In this document: positions 47,601 to 60,000 of the stretch, piece by piece
Numbering within the stretch: the stretch's first letter is position 1
How the letters are laid out: each line of letters opens with the position of its first letter
Source of the DNA: Siphonodentalium dalli
Lineage: Eukaryota > Mollusca > Scaphopoda > Gadilida > Siphonodentaliidae
Reading direction: 5' to 3'
Length of the DNA: 64,000 nucleotides
Assembly (NCBI GenBank): GCA_032622095.1
Contig: CP136069.1
Coordinates: 100,286,278 to 100,350,277, forward strand
The notes under the pieces: generated by a model
What the model saw: only the letters and a program-made list of their open reading frames with translations
What the model was told of the DNA's origin: nothing
Databases searched by the model: none
Program-made: the position numbers and the translations under genes

Positions 47601-50202
47601 AAACATGGCCGTGGGCAGCCATCTTGGAATTTACTCTTTACATGACTAAATCCTTTGGCATGGGCTACAGGTCATACCTTTGGGGTCATTCAGCAAAAAA
47701 AACATGGCTGCCAGTGGCCATCTTGGATTTCAAAATTCAATCTGTTAGTACGGGCTACAGGCCGGAGTGTTCGTCTGATCATCACGACATTTGTCGTGGA
47801 AGTTAATATTGACATGTATCCTTACTAACGGAAACCCTGATATATGAGCGAGGTCAATGTCAAGGACATGGTCGCACGTGAAATTGGACCCACCCATATG
47901 TTCCCGGGATCAAAGTAGGCCTACATACCAAATTCGAGTCAGATCGGTGGAGCATTTTTCGAGTCTATAACACATACACACATACATACACACATACAGA
48001 CAAAAGTTCCAAAATACTTGGATCAAAGTAGGCCTACATACCACATTTGAGTCGAACGGTTGAGGTCCAGAAACATGCATATATGAGCGAGGTCAAGGTC
48101 AAGTACGGCTCAGCGTCCGTAGGACGGCCTCATTCCCCTCGCAGATGATCTGTTTGATTCATACATGTACCAAAAGTCAATAGCAATATGCCGTAAAAAT
48201 CCGGCTGCAACGGGAGTTTGGGGGGTTAACAGAATACTGGTGAAAAAGGACGGGCTACAGCTGATCATCATGAAATTTGTCAAGGTCAAGGACACGGTCG
48301 CACATGAAATTGGGCCCACCTATATTGTTCCCGTGGATCAAATTAGGCCAACATATTAAATTCGAGTCAGATTGGTGGCTGGTGTTATATAGTCTGGAAC
48401 TTATAAAAATGTCATGCATGCTCCATCTTGGATTTTACTCTTTGCATGACTAAATACTTTGGCACGGGCTACAGGTCGTACCTTTGGTCGGATCATCATG
48501 TAATTTGTGATGGATGTTAACAATGACATGTAGATGGGAACGAGTCATTTTGGCGTCATTAAAAAAAAAAAAATGGCCGCCAGCAGCCATCTTGGATTTT
48601 ACTCTTTGCATGACTAAATCCTTTGGCAAGGGCTACAGGTCGTACCTTTGGTCAGATCATTATGGAATTTGTCATGGCTGTTGACATTGACATCTAGATA
48701 GGAACGAGTCATTTTGTGTCATTCGGCCAAAAAACATGGCCGCCATTGGCCATCTTGGATTTTAATCCATTAGCACGCCATTACAGGCCATAATGTTTGT
48801 CTGATCATCATGATATTTGTCATGGATGTTAATATTGAGAAGTAGATTGGAAACGAGTCATTTTGGGGTCATCCGGCCGAATAACATGGCCGCCAGCAGC
48901 CATCTTTGATTTTACTCTTTGCATGACTAAATCCTTTGGCATGGGCTACAGGTCGTACCTTTAATCGGATCATCATGAAATTTGTCACAGATGTTGACAA
49001 TGACATGTAGATGGGAACGAGTCATTTTGGGGTCATTTGGCAAAAAAACATGGCCGCCAGTGGCCATCTTGGATTTCACAATTCAATCCATTAGCACAGA
49101 CTACAGGCCGGAGTGTTCGTCTGATCATCATGAAATTTGTTGTGGAAGTTAGTATTAACATGTAGATGGGAACGAGTCATTTTGGGGTCATTCGGCCATA
49201 AAACATGGCCGGGGTAGCCATCTTGGATTTTACTCTTTGTATGACTAAATCCTTTGACACAGGCTACAGGTCGTATCTTTGGTCAGATCATCATGAAATT
49301 TGTCATGGATGTTAACATTGACATGTAATTGGGAACGAGTCATTTTGGGCTCATTCGGCAAAAATTCATGGCTGCCAGTGGCCATCTTTGATTTCAAAAT
49401 TCAATCCATTAGCATAGGCTACAGGCCGTACTGTTTGTCTGATCATCATGAAATTTGTCATTTATGTTAATATTGACAAACAGATGGGCACGAGTCATTT
49501 TGGGGTCATTCAGCCCAAAATCATGGCCGCCAGCAGCCATCTTGGATTTTACTCTTTGCATGACCAAATCCTTTGGCATGGGCTACAGGTCGTACCTTTG
49601 GTCGGATCATCATGAAATTTGTCACGAATGTTAATATTGGCATGTAGATGGGAACAAGTCATTTTGGGGTCATTCGGCCATAAAACATGGCCGCCAGCAG
49701 ACATCTCGGATTTTACTCTTTGCATGACTAAATCCTTTGGCACACCCTACAGTCCACTTCCCTCATCTGATCATCACCATACTTCATATTAATCCTGATA
49801 TTAATCCACTAGATGGAAACTATCAAATGTTTATGAATATCATTGAAAACATAGCCATCAGCAACCATCTTGGATTTTACTTTATATATCTCTTCATTAG
49901 CTCAACTTTACTTTGTAAAGTTTGAGCTGTTGCCATGGCTTGGTATCTGTCGTCTGTGTGTGTGTGCGTGTATGCGTGTGTGCGTGTGTGATTCGTCAAC
50001 AATTTCCTTTAGCACGGGCTACAGTTCGTACCTTTGGTCCGATTATTAATGAATTTGTCATGGATGTTGACATTGACATGTAGATGGGAACGAGTCATTT
50101 TGGGGTCATTCGGAAAAAAAACATGGCCACCATCGGCCATCTTGGATTTCAAAATTCAATCCATTAGCACGGGCTACAGGCCGTACTTTTCGTCTTATTG
50201 TC
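44649..50202 (+). repeat. 2,749-bp tandem duplication, near identical
   Basis: 44649-47397 and 47398-50202 correspond at a constant offset of 2,749 bp. Every stretch I compared was identical, except that block 1 lacks 56 bp present in block 2 (between 47304 and 47305, versus 50054-50109). Breakpoints lie in matching monomers (TCATGAAATTTGTCATGGAT), as in unequal exchange. Confidence 0.88.
45068..45665. repeat. Family E segment carried in the D array (with copy at 47817-48414)
   Basis: D monomer sequence (GACATGTA) switches to TCCTTACTAACGGAAACCCT and returns at CTCCATCTTGGATTTTACTC. The inserted part matches 40930-41400 in reverse orientation but rearranged (TACGGCTCAGCGTCCGTAGG, AACAGAATACTGGTGAAAAA, GGCTGGTGTTATATAGTCTG). 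Confidence 0.7.
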
Positions 50203-51659
50203 ATGAAATTTGTCATGGATGTTAATATTGACATGTAGATGGGAACGAGTAATTTTGGGGTAATTCGGCCAAAAAACATGGCCGCTGGCAGCCATCTTAG
50301 ATTTGACTCTTTGCATGACTAAATCCTTTGACACGGGCTACAGGTCGTACCTTTAGTCTGATCATCATAAAATTTGTCATGGCTGTTGAAATTGGAATGT
50401 AGATGGGAACGAGTCATTTTGTGGTCATTCCATCAAAAAACATGGCCGCCAGCAGCCATTTTTGATTTCAAAATTTATTTCATTAGCACGGTCCACAGGT
50501 CGTACTGTTCGTCTGATCATCATGAAATTTGTCATGGATGTTAATATTGACATGTAGATGGGAACAAGTAATTTTGGGGTCATTCGGCCAAAAAACATGG
50601 CTGTCAGCAGCCATTTTGGATTTTACTCTTTGTATGACTAAATTCTTTAGCACGGGCTACAGGTCGTACCTTTGGTCTGATCATCATAAAATTTGTCATG
50701 GATTTTTACAATGACATGTAGATGGGAACGAGTCATTTTGGGGTCATTTGGCCGAAAAACATGGCCACCAGCAGCCATCTTGGATTTTACTCTTTGTATG
50801 ACTAAATTCTTTAGCACGGGCTACAGGTCGTACCTTTGGTCTGATCATCATAAAATTTGTCATGGATTTTAACAATGACAAGTAGATGGGAACGAGTCAG
50901 TTTGGGGTCATTCTGCTAAAAAACATGGCCGCCAGCAGCCATCTTGGATTTTACTCTTTGTATGACTAAATTCTTTAGCATGGGCTACAGGTCGTACCTT
51001 TTGTCTGATCATCATAAAATTGGTCATGGCTGTTGAAATTGGAATGTAAATGGGAACGAGTCATTTTGGGGTCATTCGGACAAAAAACATGGCCGCCAGC
51101 AGCCATCTTGGATTTCAAAATTTAATCCATTAGCACGGGCCACAGGTCGTACTGTTCGTCTGACCAAAAAACATGGCCGCCAGCAGCCATCTTGGATTTT
51201 ACTCTTTGTATGACTAAATTCTTTAGCATGGGCTACAGGTCGTACCTTTAGTCTGATCGTCATAAAATTTGTCATTGATGTTAACGATGACATGTAGATG
51301 GTAACGACTCATTTTGGGGTCATTCGGCAGAAAACAGGGCCGCCAGCAGCCATCTTGGATTTTACTTTTCTCTTCATGTCTATAAACTAGTATTAGACAT
51401 TCAACTTTCCACATTCCTAATCGCTCCATTGACTGTAATACATTAAATTATTCCCTTTCCAAGTTGAGCTAGTGTCATTGACACTTTCATGTTGATAATC
51501 TAGTATCACTTAGACCTTTCGACTTTCCGCATTCCTAATCGCTCCATTGACTGTAACGCATGAAATTATTCCCTTTCCAAGTTGAGCTACAGTGTCATTG
51601 ACACTTTCATGTTAAGTTAGTACCCCGCTGGACAAAACAAGTGTCCACTTAACCGCGAT

Positions 51660-51840
51660 GCGGTTTGCATTGCCACCGCGGCCGAACTGCAACTACACCG
51701 CGGCTCCACCGGCTAACTGCAGTTGGGCCGCGGTGTACTTGCCATTTGGTTGTGGTGTACTTGCCGTTCGGCCGTGGTGTACTTGCCGTTCGGCCGCGGT
51801 CTACTTGCCGTTCGGCCGCGGTCTACTTACCGTTATTAGA
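51660..51840 (+). repeat. GC-rich 22-bp minisatellite
   Basis: GCCGTGGTGTACTTGCCGTT plus CG repeats with a 22-bp period, five or six units (CCGCGG variants). It is a sharp GC island in AT-rich sequence. A 71-codon open frame spans it but follows the repeat. Confidence 0.85.
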
Positions 51841-52745
51841 ATGATGTTGAATAACACAAAGAGGGCATTATAAATGTGGTTTGATTGAGCCCATTGTTTA
51901 AATACCGTCAGCCAGACGATCTATTGTTTGAGATCTAATCCATCTGGTGACAAGGTGTGATAATCTTATAAGTAGTCAATGTTCTATATACTGTCATAAA
52001 AATCAAGGTGTCATAATCCATCCTGATTAGAAGAGGTCCCCCAGGTTATTATTAGGTGACACAGATGTGTGATGATGCTGGCAACAAGCTCCCTATAGAT
52101 TTGATAGCACGTGTCTATTTGAGAAGTAGCATTGGAATGCCCGTGCACAAGTGACAGACAGCTTCATCATTGGAGAATTGACCCATCAGCCTGCCATTTA
52201 AGAGCCTGTCATTTAAGACTGTTTATAAAATAAGGATTATGGCTTGTTGTCGCATACTCATTTGAACTGTTTGTTTGTCCATGTTTAAATATTTTAATGT
52301 GATGTTCTGTTGTTCTCTTGTTCAAATTCATTTTTTACGACTAATTTAAAATATTATTATATTATAAATTGACTGTCTAAAAATCGGGGCCAGAATTTTC
52401 TTTAGAATGAAAAATAAAGAGCGTTTATGCATGGTATAAGATATTTTTCGCCCGTAAAGATTTCATGTACCTAAGTACCTAAATATTTTCAATAGTTAAT
52501 GACAAAGCCGCAACAGCATGCCAGAGGACCTTTGATGAAACTTGAAAGGGAATATCGCGGAGAAAGTGAAATGTAAACATGCTCACTCAAACAACAGTTA
52601 CGATGTAGCAAACCATGTCGATTGCTACACAGTCCTCGTGCCCCAATTTATGAATAATGCTGACGTAATTTACGTGCACTTGGCATTTTGAGAGATACAA
52701 ATGCGCGCAAAAATAACCTGTGATTAACAAGTTCCCAATCAGGGT
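51841..52745. other. Non-coding stretch without recognised features
   Basis: AT-rich; no exon, element end or array noticed. Confidence 0.4.
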
Positions 52746-52753
52746 TTTTATTA

Positions 52754-53757
52754 GTCGAGTTTTTTTCCAAAACTCGACTTATAGTTTGATGAGGGACGGC
52801 GGACGGGCGGCCTGTTTTGCTTATAACTCAACCAAAATCGGATTCGTCCGCACATTTATTACAGAGTTATGGCCCTTTGCCATTTTTCACTGATTTTAGG
52901 CTCGTTAGCGCAACAACTTCAACAAACGTTATCTGATTCAATTGAAATTTCGGATATAGGTGTCTCACAAGAATATCTCGGACGAGTTCGAAAACCGGCC
53001 TGGTCCGATAAAATTTGATAAAGTTATGGCCCTTAATTAGTCATTTTTCACGAATTTTCAGCTCGTTAGCGCGATAACTTCAACAAACGTTATCCGATTT
53101 GATTGAAATTTGGTATATAGGTGTCTCCCAAGAATATCTCGGACGAGTTCGAAAACCGGCCTGGTCCGATAAAATTTGATAGAGTTATGGCCCTTAATTA
53201 GTCATTTTTCACGAATTTTCAGCTCGTTAGCGCGATAACTTCAACAAACATTATCTGATTTGATTGAAATTTGGTATATAGGTGTCTCCCAAGAATATCT
53301 CGGTCGAGTTCGAAAACCGGCCAGGTCTGATAAAATTTTTATAGAGTTATGGCCCTTAATTCTAAAGTCATTTTTTCCACAAATTTTCAGCTCGTTAGCG
53401 CGATAATTTAACAAACATCATCCTATTTGATAGAAATTTTGATATATAGGTGTCTCCCAAGAATACCTCGGACGAGTTAGAAAACCGGCCCGGTCCGATA
53501 AAATTTGATAGAGTTATGGTCCTTAAGTAGTCATTTTGTACGAATTTTGAGCTCGTTAGCGCGATAACTTCAACAAACGTCATCCGATTCAACTAAAATT
53601 TGGTATATAAGTGTCTTCCAATAATATCCTGGACGAGTTCGAAAACCAGCCTGGCCCAATAAAATTTGATGAGTTATGGCCCTTAATTAGTCATTTTTAT
53701 ACATTTTTCGTGAATTTTTAGCTCGTTCGCGCGATAACTTCAACAAACGTCCTCTGT
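52754..53757 (+). mobile_element. Family C Helentron-like element, copy with 5' end
   Basis: Starts TCGAGTTTTTTTCCAAAACTCGA as at 13201, followed by about six C monomers (AGCTCGTTAGCGCGATAACT, GGTGTCTCCCAAGAATATCT, GAGTTATGGCCCTTAATTAG). It stops abruptly after CAACAAACGTCCTCTG, so the hairpin 3' end is missing. Confidence 0.7.
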
Positions 53758-54623
53758 GTCTTCAAATGCGTTTTCTGCGGCGACGTCGTTTTCTGCTTAT
53801 ACTTATATGTTTCCATTGATATCATGGTTTCATTGTTATTCGTGTATTTTTGTGTAAAATGACTGCATGGTGAAGTGATGCACAATCACAGTCCAAATCT
53901 GACCTCGATTGAAAACTGCTCTGCTTCCAGTGTCTTCGTTCTATATATCCATCACTGCAAATGGCAGAATTTACCGAACAACCGCAGAGAAAACGCCCGA
54001 TACGCGTGGCTCCGCACCGGATTAGGACAGAGATGTAATCCGGCGGCAACGTTTTCTGCGATGTCGCCCGCCGTGTGCAAGCACCCATTGCATATATATA
54101 TATACAGTGTGTTCTAAGTCGGCGTATCGCGCGATACGTGCGTCATGCCGGGCCGCAAACACGATTATTGAATAAAATAAGCTTGCGCAAAAGGCTGCAC
54201 AGAATTGTATCTGGATAAAGTTCATTTGCTGTCGTATTGTTGAGATCGCAACATGGCTTGTTTAAGTGAGATAACCGAGTCGTGGCCATATTGAATTCAT
54301 CCAGCCCCCATTTATTTGGGTGCGCAATCATGCACTTTACCCATAAATAGTGAATTCTGCATTGGCCAATTTAACTATACCACTTGAATATAACTATAAT
54401 AGTTGAATTTATTATTCGCCAAATTTATCGAACTATGTGAATATCGTTTCAATTTGCCCTTGAACCGAGTAATATCATTTTATCACACATCCGAGTAATA
54501 TGGTTTTACGATATGCGATAATTGATCTACTTCACTACTAAATAACGTGCAGATATCGATTTTGGTGACGTCACTCATATGAAAGATTTGTCAGTTGCTA
54601 AGAGCCGATCTATTTAATAATTA
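53758..54623. other. CpG-richer unique stretch
   Basis: CpG-rich from 53960 to 54160. A 25-codon + frame at 53961 (MAEFTEQPQRKRPIRVAPH...) and an 89-codon minus frame at 53822-54088 were seen. Neither has a domain or convincing splice sites, so neither is called. Confidence 0.35.
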
Positions 54624-54771
54624 GGATATTACTTGGTTGGTTTGATAGTATATACGCCTGATATCAGCCATCGATAACATCATTTCAGCCTTCGACCTTC
54701 GGCCTCAGACTGATAAGAGGTTACCTCTTGGCTGATATCGGGCCTAATATCAAACCAACCAAGTAATATCC
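54624..54771. mobile_element. 148-bp inverted-repeat (foldback) element
   Basis: Arms of about 46 nt, starting GGATATTACTTGGTTGGTTT and ending AAACCAACCAAGTAATATCC, enclose CTGATATCAGCCA / TGGCTGATATCGG. The loop has a second small hairpin (GCCTTCGACCTTCGGC). No clear target duplication. Confidence 0.75.
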
Positions 54772-55819
54772 TCTAAATATTCCGTGGTGGATAAGTATCG
54801 CATTTGCATGGAGAAGTGTATTATATGTACACCAATAATGCAGTGATATTTCAAGCTCTCTTCTGACATTTGATTATCACTATTTATAGGATAGTATCGG
54901 TAATTGAATTGAAATGAAGCTTCATCAAATGTACATACACGTGTACCTCAAAATGTGTAAAAAATAGTCCCCATGCAGTACATTAAATGGGTATGACTAT
55001 ATGCACATATTTGGGTTCTTTCAGGAGCATATATAGGGTTATGCAAATATGCATGTTGTTAATGATTAACACATTACTGGGCATATAATCTAGAATTTAT
55101 AATAAAGAATGATTGTGTAACTTATTAAGACACTTTAATCAGTTAAGTAAATAACTGTCGATCGTTTTATAACATGCATGAGTATGACACTGGCAACGTT
55201 TCATTCCATATATTCACTTCCCCAGCATTTCCTGAGTAGAATGTTCGTTGGACAACATATGCACACTTCATTTGATAATTTGGTAGTGATGACTCTGTCA
55301 TGTTCTGGAAATTGCGATTTATATAACCTGTGGAAATATAAAAATCATTCTCAAGTAAGAAAATAGTCAACTCATTATATCCGCTGGCTAAAATGGATCG
55401 ATGTGTGAACATGTGAATATATGTGTGTGTGACGTGAGCGTTACCTGCAGTACGAGCGCTACCTATTTTATATAAATAGGTCAAAGACAAACAATTGTTA
55501 ACAATTTGCCAACAAGTACATATTAAAACTATTCCAGAGAAATGTTGTTTCTCGTGCACTATTTAAATGAATAGTTTAACTCCGTTTAGTGACTGTATTG
55601 ACCATTAAAGTGAAATTGTTTGAGCGCAATCGCAATTTGCTATACGCCGACAATAGGCAAGTTAAACTAGTTGGGAAGGCATCACTAAGAACTCAAAACA
55701 TCTAATGGAAATTGATCTAATCCTTCCATTTTATTTTTTTACTCCACCTTCTTTCCGGTGGGTCTACTAGCGGATACTTGAACAATAAAACTATACAGAA
55801 CTCAGTACTTACTTTCAGG
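54772..55819. other. Non-coding stretch without assured features
   Basis: An acceptor-bounded open frame at 55223-55355 with donor GTAAGA exists. Its only fully open frame is phase 0, which does not fit the phase-1 exit of the exon at 43567-43699, and it has no recognised domain. Confidence 0.35.
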
Positions 55820-56600
55820 TGATAATTCCGTCGGCCATTTGTACACTAAAAATAGTAACCACATGTCCGAGTTTGGTGGCCCTGAGAAAAGACAGGTCAA
55901 GTTCGAATGCTGCTTCCATCCGCCAATTTTCACCCGAGTTATGCCCCTTTTTTTACTTATAAAACCCCTGAAAGTTGGTTTCCGGATGATAACTTTAGTA
56001 GAGTTCATCGGATTCAAACCAAATTTGGTATATTACTTTCTCCCAGCAAAACACAGGTCAAGTTCGAACTTGTGTTCTGCCCGACCATTTGTTTTTCTTC
56101 TGTTTTTTGGTTTCCGGATGATAACTTGACTGTGGATTGTTGTTTATATATGCAAAACCCGTGGATTATTTATATCAAAATACAGCTCAAGTTCGAATTT
56201 CGGTTTAATCCGATAATTTTTGCGAGAGTTATGGCCCTTTTTTGTCCGCCGACCCGACATATCAAACCCCAAAAGTTGGTGTCCGGATGATAACTTTAGT
56301 AGAATTAATCATATTTAAACCAAATTTGGTATGTGTCTTTCTCCCAGCAAAACACAGGTCAAGTTCGAATTCGGGTTCCGCCCGCCAATTTTCACCAGAG
56401 TTATGTCCCTTTTTGACTTCGAATTTTTGCCAATTTGAGGTTTCCGGATGATAACTTTAGTAAATGTGTACTGAATGAAATTAAATTTGGTATGTCGGTT
56501 TACTAGCACTAAAGACATGTTTTTATGCGCAAACAAAGGTCGTATCAAGCCGACGCTTAGAGGCGGACATGAGGTCTACTGACCTTTTATTTTATTTAAA
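55820..56600 (+). mobile_element. Monomer family B, copy 2
   Basis: Several monomers in the same order as 38460-39200 (CCCCTGAAAGTTGGTTTCCG, TCCCAGCAAAACACAGGTCA, GTCCGCCGACCCGACAT) and the same 3' end (AGCCGACGCTTAGAGGCGGA, CATGAGGTCTACTGACC). The microsatellite start is missing. Confidence 0.7.
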
Positions 56601-56714
56601 AAATTAGTCACTCACCTGACATAATTCATACATGTTTATGCTGACTCCATAGCTCTGGTTTAATGCTGTTGTCCCGTGGTTCTTCCATGAAATGTTAGAA
56701 CTTTTTGTCCCCGA

Positions 56715-57000
56715 AAAAAAAAAATTCAGGGGACTATTAAAATAGCCGGTGTCCGTCCGTGCGTCCGTCCGTGCATCCGTCCGGAAATGGTTTCCTGATG
56801 ATAACTTTAGTTTCGGTTATTAGATCAAAAGCAAATTTCCTAAGTGTGTATATCAGACCAAAATACAGGTCAAGTTCGAATATGGGTTTGCTCTGCCCAT
56901 TTTTGCGAGAGTTATGGCCCTTTTTGTCCGCCGACACAACGGGTTAGGAGGACTATTATAATCAGCACGTCCGTGCGTGCCTGCGTGCGTCCGTCCGAGA
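56715..57000 (+). repeat. Two stacked family B starts
   Basis: GGGGACTATTAAAATAGCCGG with (GTCCGTGC)n at 56728-56785, one monomer, then GTCCGCCGACACAACGGG and AGGACTATTATAATCAGCAC with another microsatellite at 56928-57000. It abuts the DIRS remnant. Confidence 0.65.
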
Positions 57001-57009
57001 ACATTATTT

Positions 57010-60000
57010 ACATGTGATAACCAAACACAATTTCCCTTCACAGCTGGGGAATCTAACCAACACTTACATGTAGCACTTCAGTGCCAACATCCGTCAAGCA
57101 GAACTTGATAAATATAGATGATTATTAAAGTGCCGAATCAGCACTCTCCAGAAAGTCTTACATTCATGCTCCATTGAAGAGTGCTCACGAAGTGGAATGA
57201 GCCTTAATGTTTTTGTCACTTGGAATGGAACAAAAAACCTTCTTATAAGCTTATAAACCAACCAGGAAGATAGTTTCTGATGAGACCGATGAATGGGGTT
57301 GATTATTGTTATTATTTGTTCATACATCAAAGAGCCCGTTTCGGATTCACTCTGACATCTTCCTCAAAGGAAGGTACCAAAATTAAAGTACCTTGATGAG
57401 AAATGATGTCCTACTTAGAAAAGGCCACTATGTAAAAAAGGTAATGCCCAGCCCTTGAAATCTCATTATAGCTACCCAACTGTAGATTTTGTAAATCACT
57501 AAACCTTCGAAAGTGGTAATGGCAACACTTGTCTTCAATGTAAGCTATTTCAAACTAGCCAAGTCTAAAGGTTCAAATGGAGGATTCTTCAACATGTCCA
57601 AAACATTTGGAAGATCCCAAGCAGGTACCAGCTTTCGTTTTGGAGGCATTAAATTAAACATACCAGTACCCTTCATCATTCGATTAATGTGTGTGTGTTG
57701 TCCCATTGCTATATTGATGAGAGCATGGATCTGTATCCTGCAACGGAACCGTGCGATATTGTAAACCCAAAGCAAACATATCTGACCAAAAAAAATTAAC
57801 ACATTGTGCTATTAAAGATGTTTCATGAGAAATAATGTTTCGCTCGGAACACCAACTACTGAATCTTTGCATTTTGACTGACTTTTCATGTTCCAAGTCG
57901 CCAAGATTCCGCAATGAGATTACGTGATCTTCTTGAAAAACCCTCTGCTTGCAAATGTCTGTTAACTGAATGATGCAAAGCAGTCAGGTTCATCAGGTTC
58001 GGTTCCGGATGAAGTACCCTCCCTTGATATTGTGTTAACATCCGTTCTGCTACTGGTAACTGGAGTGGATTCATGATCGATTAGAAGTTTCAATATCATT
58101 GGAAACCAGAACTGTCTTGGCCAATGAGGATCTACATGTGTATTAAATCGCTCACTGAAAATGACATATATGTTGTAAGACTTGGGGAATCAATGGAATT
58201 GGTGGAAATGCATACACATACATGTACATGCTCCCCCATGAAATGGAGAGGGCATCTATTACAAATTGGGGTCTTCTAGTTGTGAAAAATCACAAACAGA
58301 TCAATGTTTGCATGTAGACCCCAAATACAAAAATTCTTTTAAACTATTATTAAATCCAACTCCCATTCTATCTCCCTCACATAACACCGGCTGAGAAAAT
58401 CTACAAGCTGGTTCTGGACCCCTGGTACTATTATGTGAGCTGATTTTAGAACCAAAGTGCCTGACTAACTGACAGAGGGATCTGGATCTTGTATTGTCGT
58501 TTCGTATAAGCACCTCTTTGTGACACCAAATCTTGTCTGCCCTGCAAAATGGGACCCGGCCCATTCTGAAGACTAGCATCGGTTGTGATCGAAACCGTTT
58601 TTTTTTCGATCTGAAAAGAGGAATCGGCCCTGTTGCATGTTTGGTATTTGTTACCACCAGCTTAGATGGGGTACCAGATATTGTGTACACGGGACCATGA
58701 CCTCGTATAAATGGTGAACTAGTTGCCATCTTTTCAAGAGATACATCTGAATGGGTCTCATGTCAAGACTAGCATTCTGAATCAACTCCAGACATGATGC
58801 TACGATGCCTAACAGATGCAGATAACTGCAGGTAGTGTCCCATCATCTCAACGGATCCATTACTGCTTGTTGGGAGTACTGTTATATGATATACTGTGAC
58901 AAACTAACCCTTTGTCCAAATGAAACATGGCTCCCAAAATAAGTTTACATTTTAATCGTTTTTTGATCTTTTGACATTTATCAATAAACTCAGATTTAGA
59001 TTGGTTTCCACGAACATCTCCCTGTCTTGAAATAGGCTTGTTCGAGATGAATTTAGACAAATCCAGTCGTCTATATAAACAACTAGACGTACTAGTAGAC
59101 CCATCTGGCATAAGTACATGGCTACACTGAATCAGAATTTTTTTTTCTTGTGATCTTCCCACAATTGTGCATGGAGATATGCATCCTGTACCAGTATATC
59201 TCCATTGAATAACCCAATCTCCCTTTTGTATGTAAAAGGACAAGACCTTTTTAGAGTATCCACGTTGAAGGGTTCTTTCCGATGATGTTTGAAGTTAGAA
59301 GTCTTTGAGAAAACGTCATTTTGTTCAAATGAGTTTCATTCACACCATTTTGAATGACATCTTTAATATTTTTAATATTTTTCCAAGCTTGTTGAAAATT
59401 TGTGAATCATCCTCCGACTGGTACATTCGGATATGGATGCTTGATTAACATATACATTTCTTACCATTAAAGAGTCATCTGCGTTGTGATTTTCCTCTGG
59501 TAGAATCACTGTCATATCGTCCACCTCGTCTGGATCCGTCTAAGAGAACCTTGTCCAGCAGTTTTGGCATTTCCTCTGCCATGAAAAAGAATCCTTTGGA
59601 ACTATATTTGGAATTTCGAAAAATCTCAAACTCAGCTGATTTTGATGTGGACGGATGGTCCCGATCATTACTAACAATTCCGCACATTCCGGCCAGATTA
59701 ACAGTTCTTGTAACTTTCCTGAGAGGATTTGTCTGTCAAATTTCACATAGAAGTTTTGATTGACGACAAAAGTTTACTCACAACTTTATTTTTATCTTTG
59801 TTCCCTCTGAGAAAACTTTCAAGCTTATCCCCGAATAACCTGTCTGACGTTAACGGTAAAATGACTAAGTCCTTGGGATCTGCTGCCTGATGCAATTAAT
59901 TTGCATTGCTGATTGCTGTTTGTCGACAAATCAAATGATGCACGACCCCTTCATGGCCTAATTGATCTAACACTTTAGACGAGATAAAAATTTTCCTAAT

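Larger units (their letters stand above)
44374..51610 (+). mobile_element. Compound family D array with two 3' ends
   Basis: D starts (AGCTCAACTTTACTTTGTAA) occur at 44374, 47150 and 49899. Dozens of D monomers follow. Two 3' termini lie in tandem: hairpin AGTGTCATTGACACT, then TTCATG, at about 51474-51491 and again at about 51594-51611, each preceded by TTCC.AGTTGAGCT. The compound is made by tandem duplication plus stacked ends. The long open frames (e.g. 44656-45057, 47405-47806) are monomer read-through, identical because the blocks are duplicated. Confidence 0.75.

Noticed and set aside
44656-47806. Two identical 133-codon frames (44656-45057 and 47405-47806)
   Set aside because: Identity comes from the 2,749-bp duplication. 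The frames are read-through of family D monomers and are repeated with stops in neighbouring monomers.
55167-55559. 130-codon minus-strand frame and the overlapping + frame with splice-like borders
   Set aside because: No domain on either strand, and the + candidate's only fully open frame (phase 0) does not match the phase-1 exit of the exon at 43567-43699.
58301-58729. 142-codon minus-strand frame as an intact gene
   Set aside because: It is in the wrong frame for part of its length relative to the DIRS RNase H region. The true order of motifs needs frame changes, so it is a pseudogene fragment.
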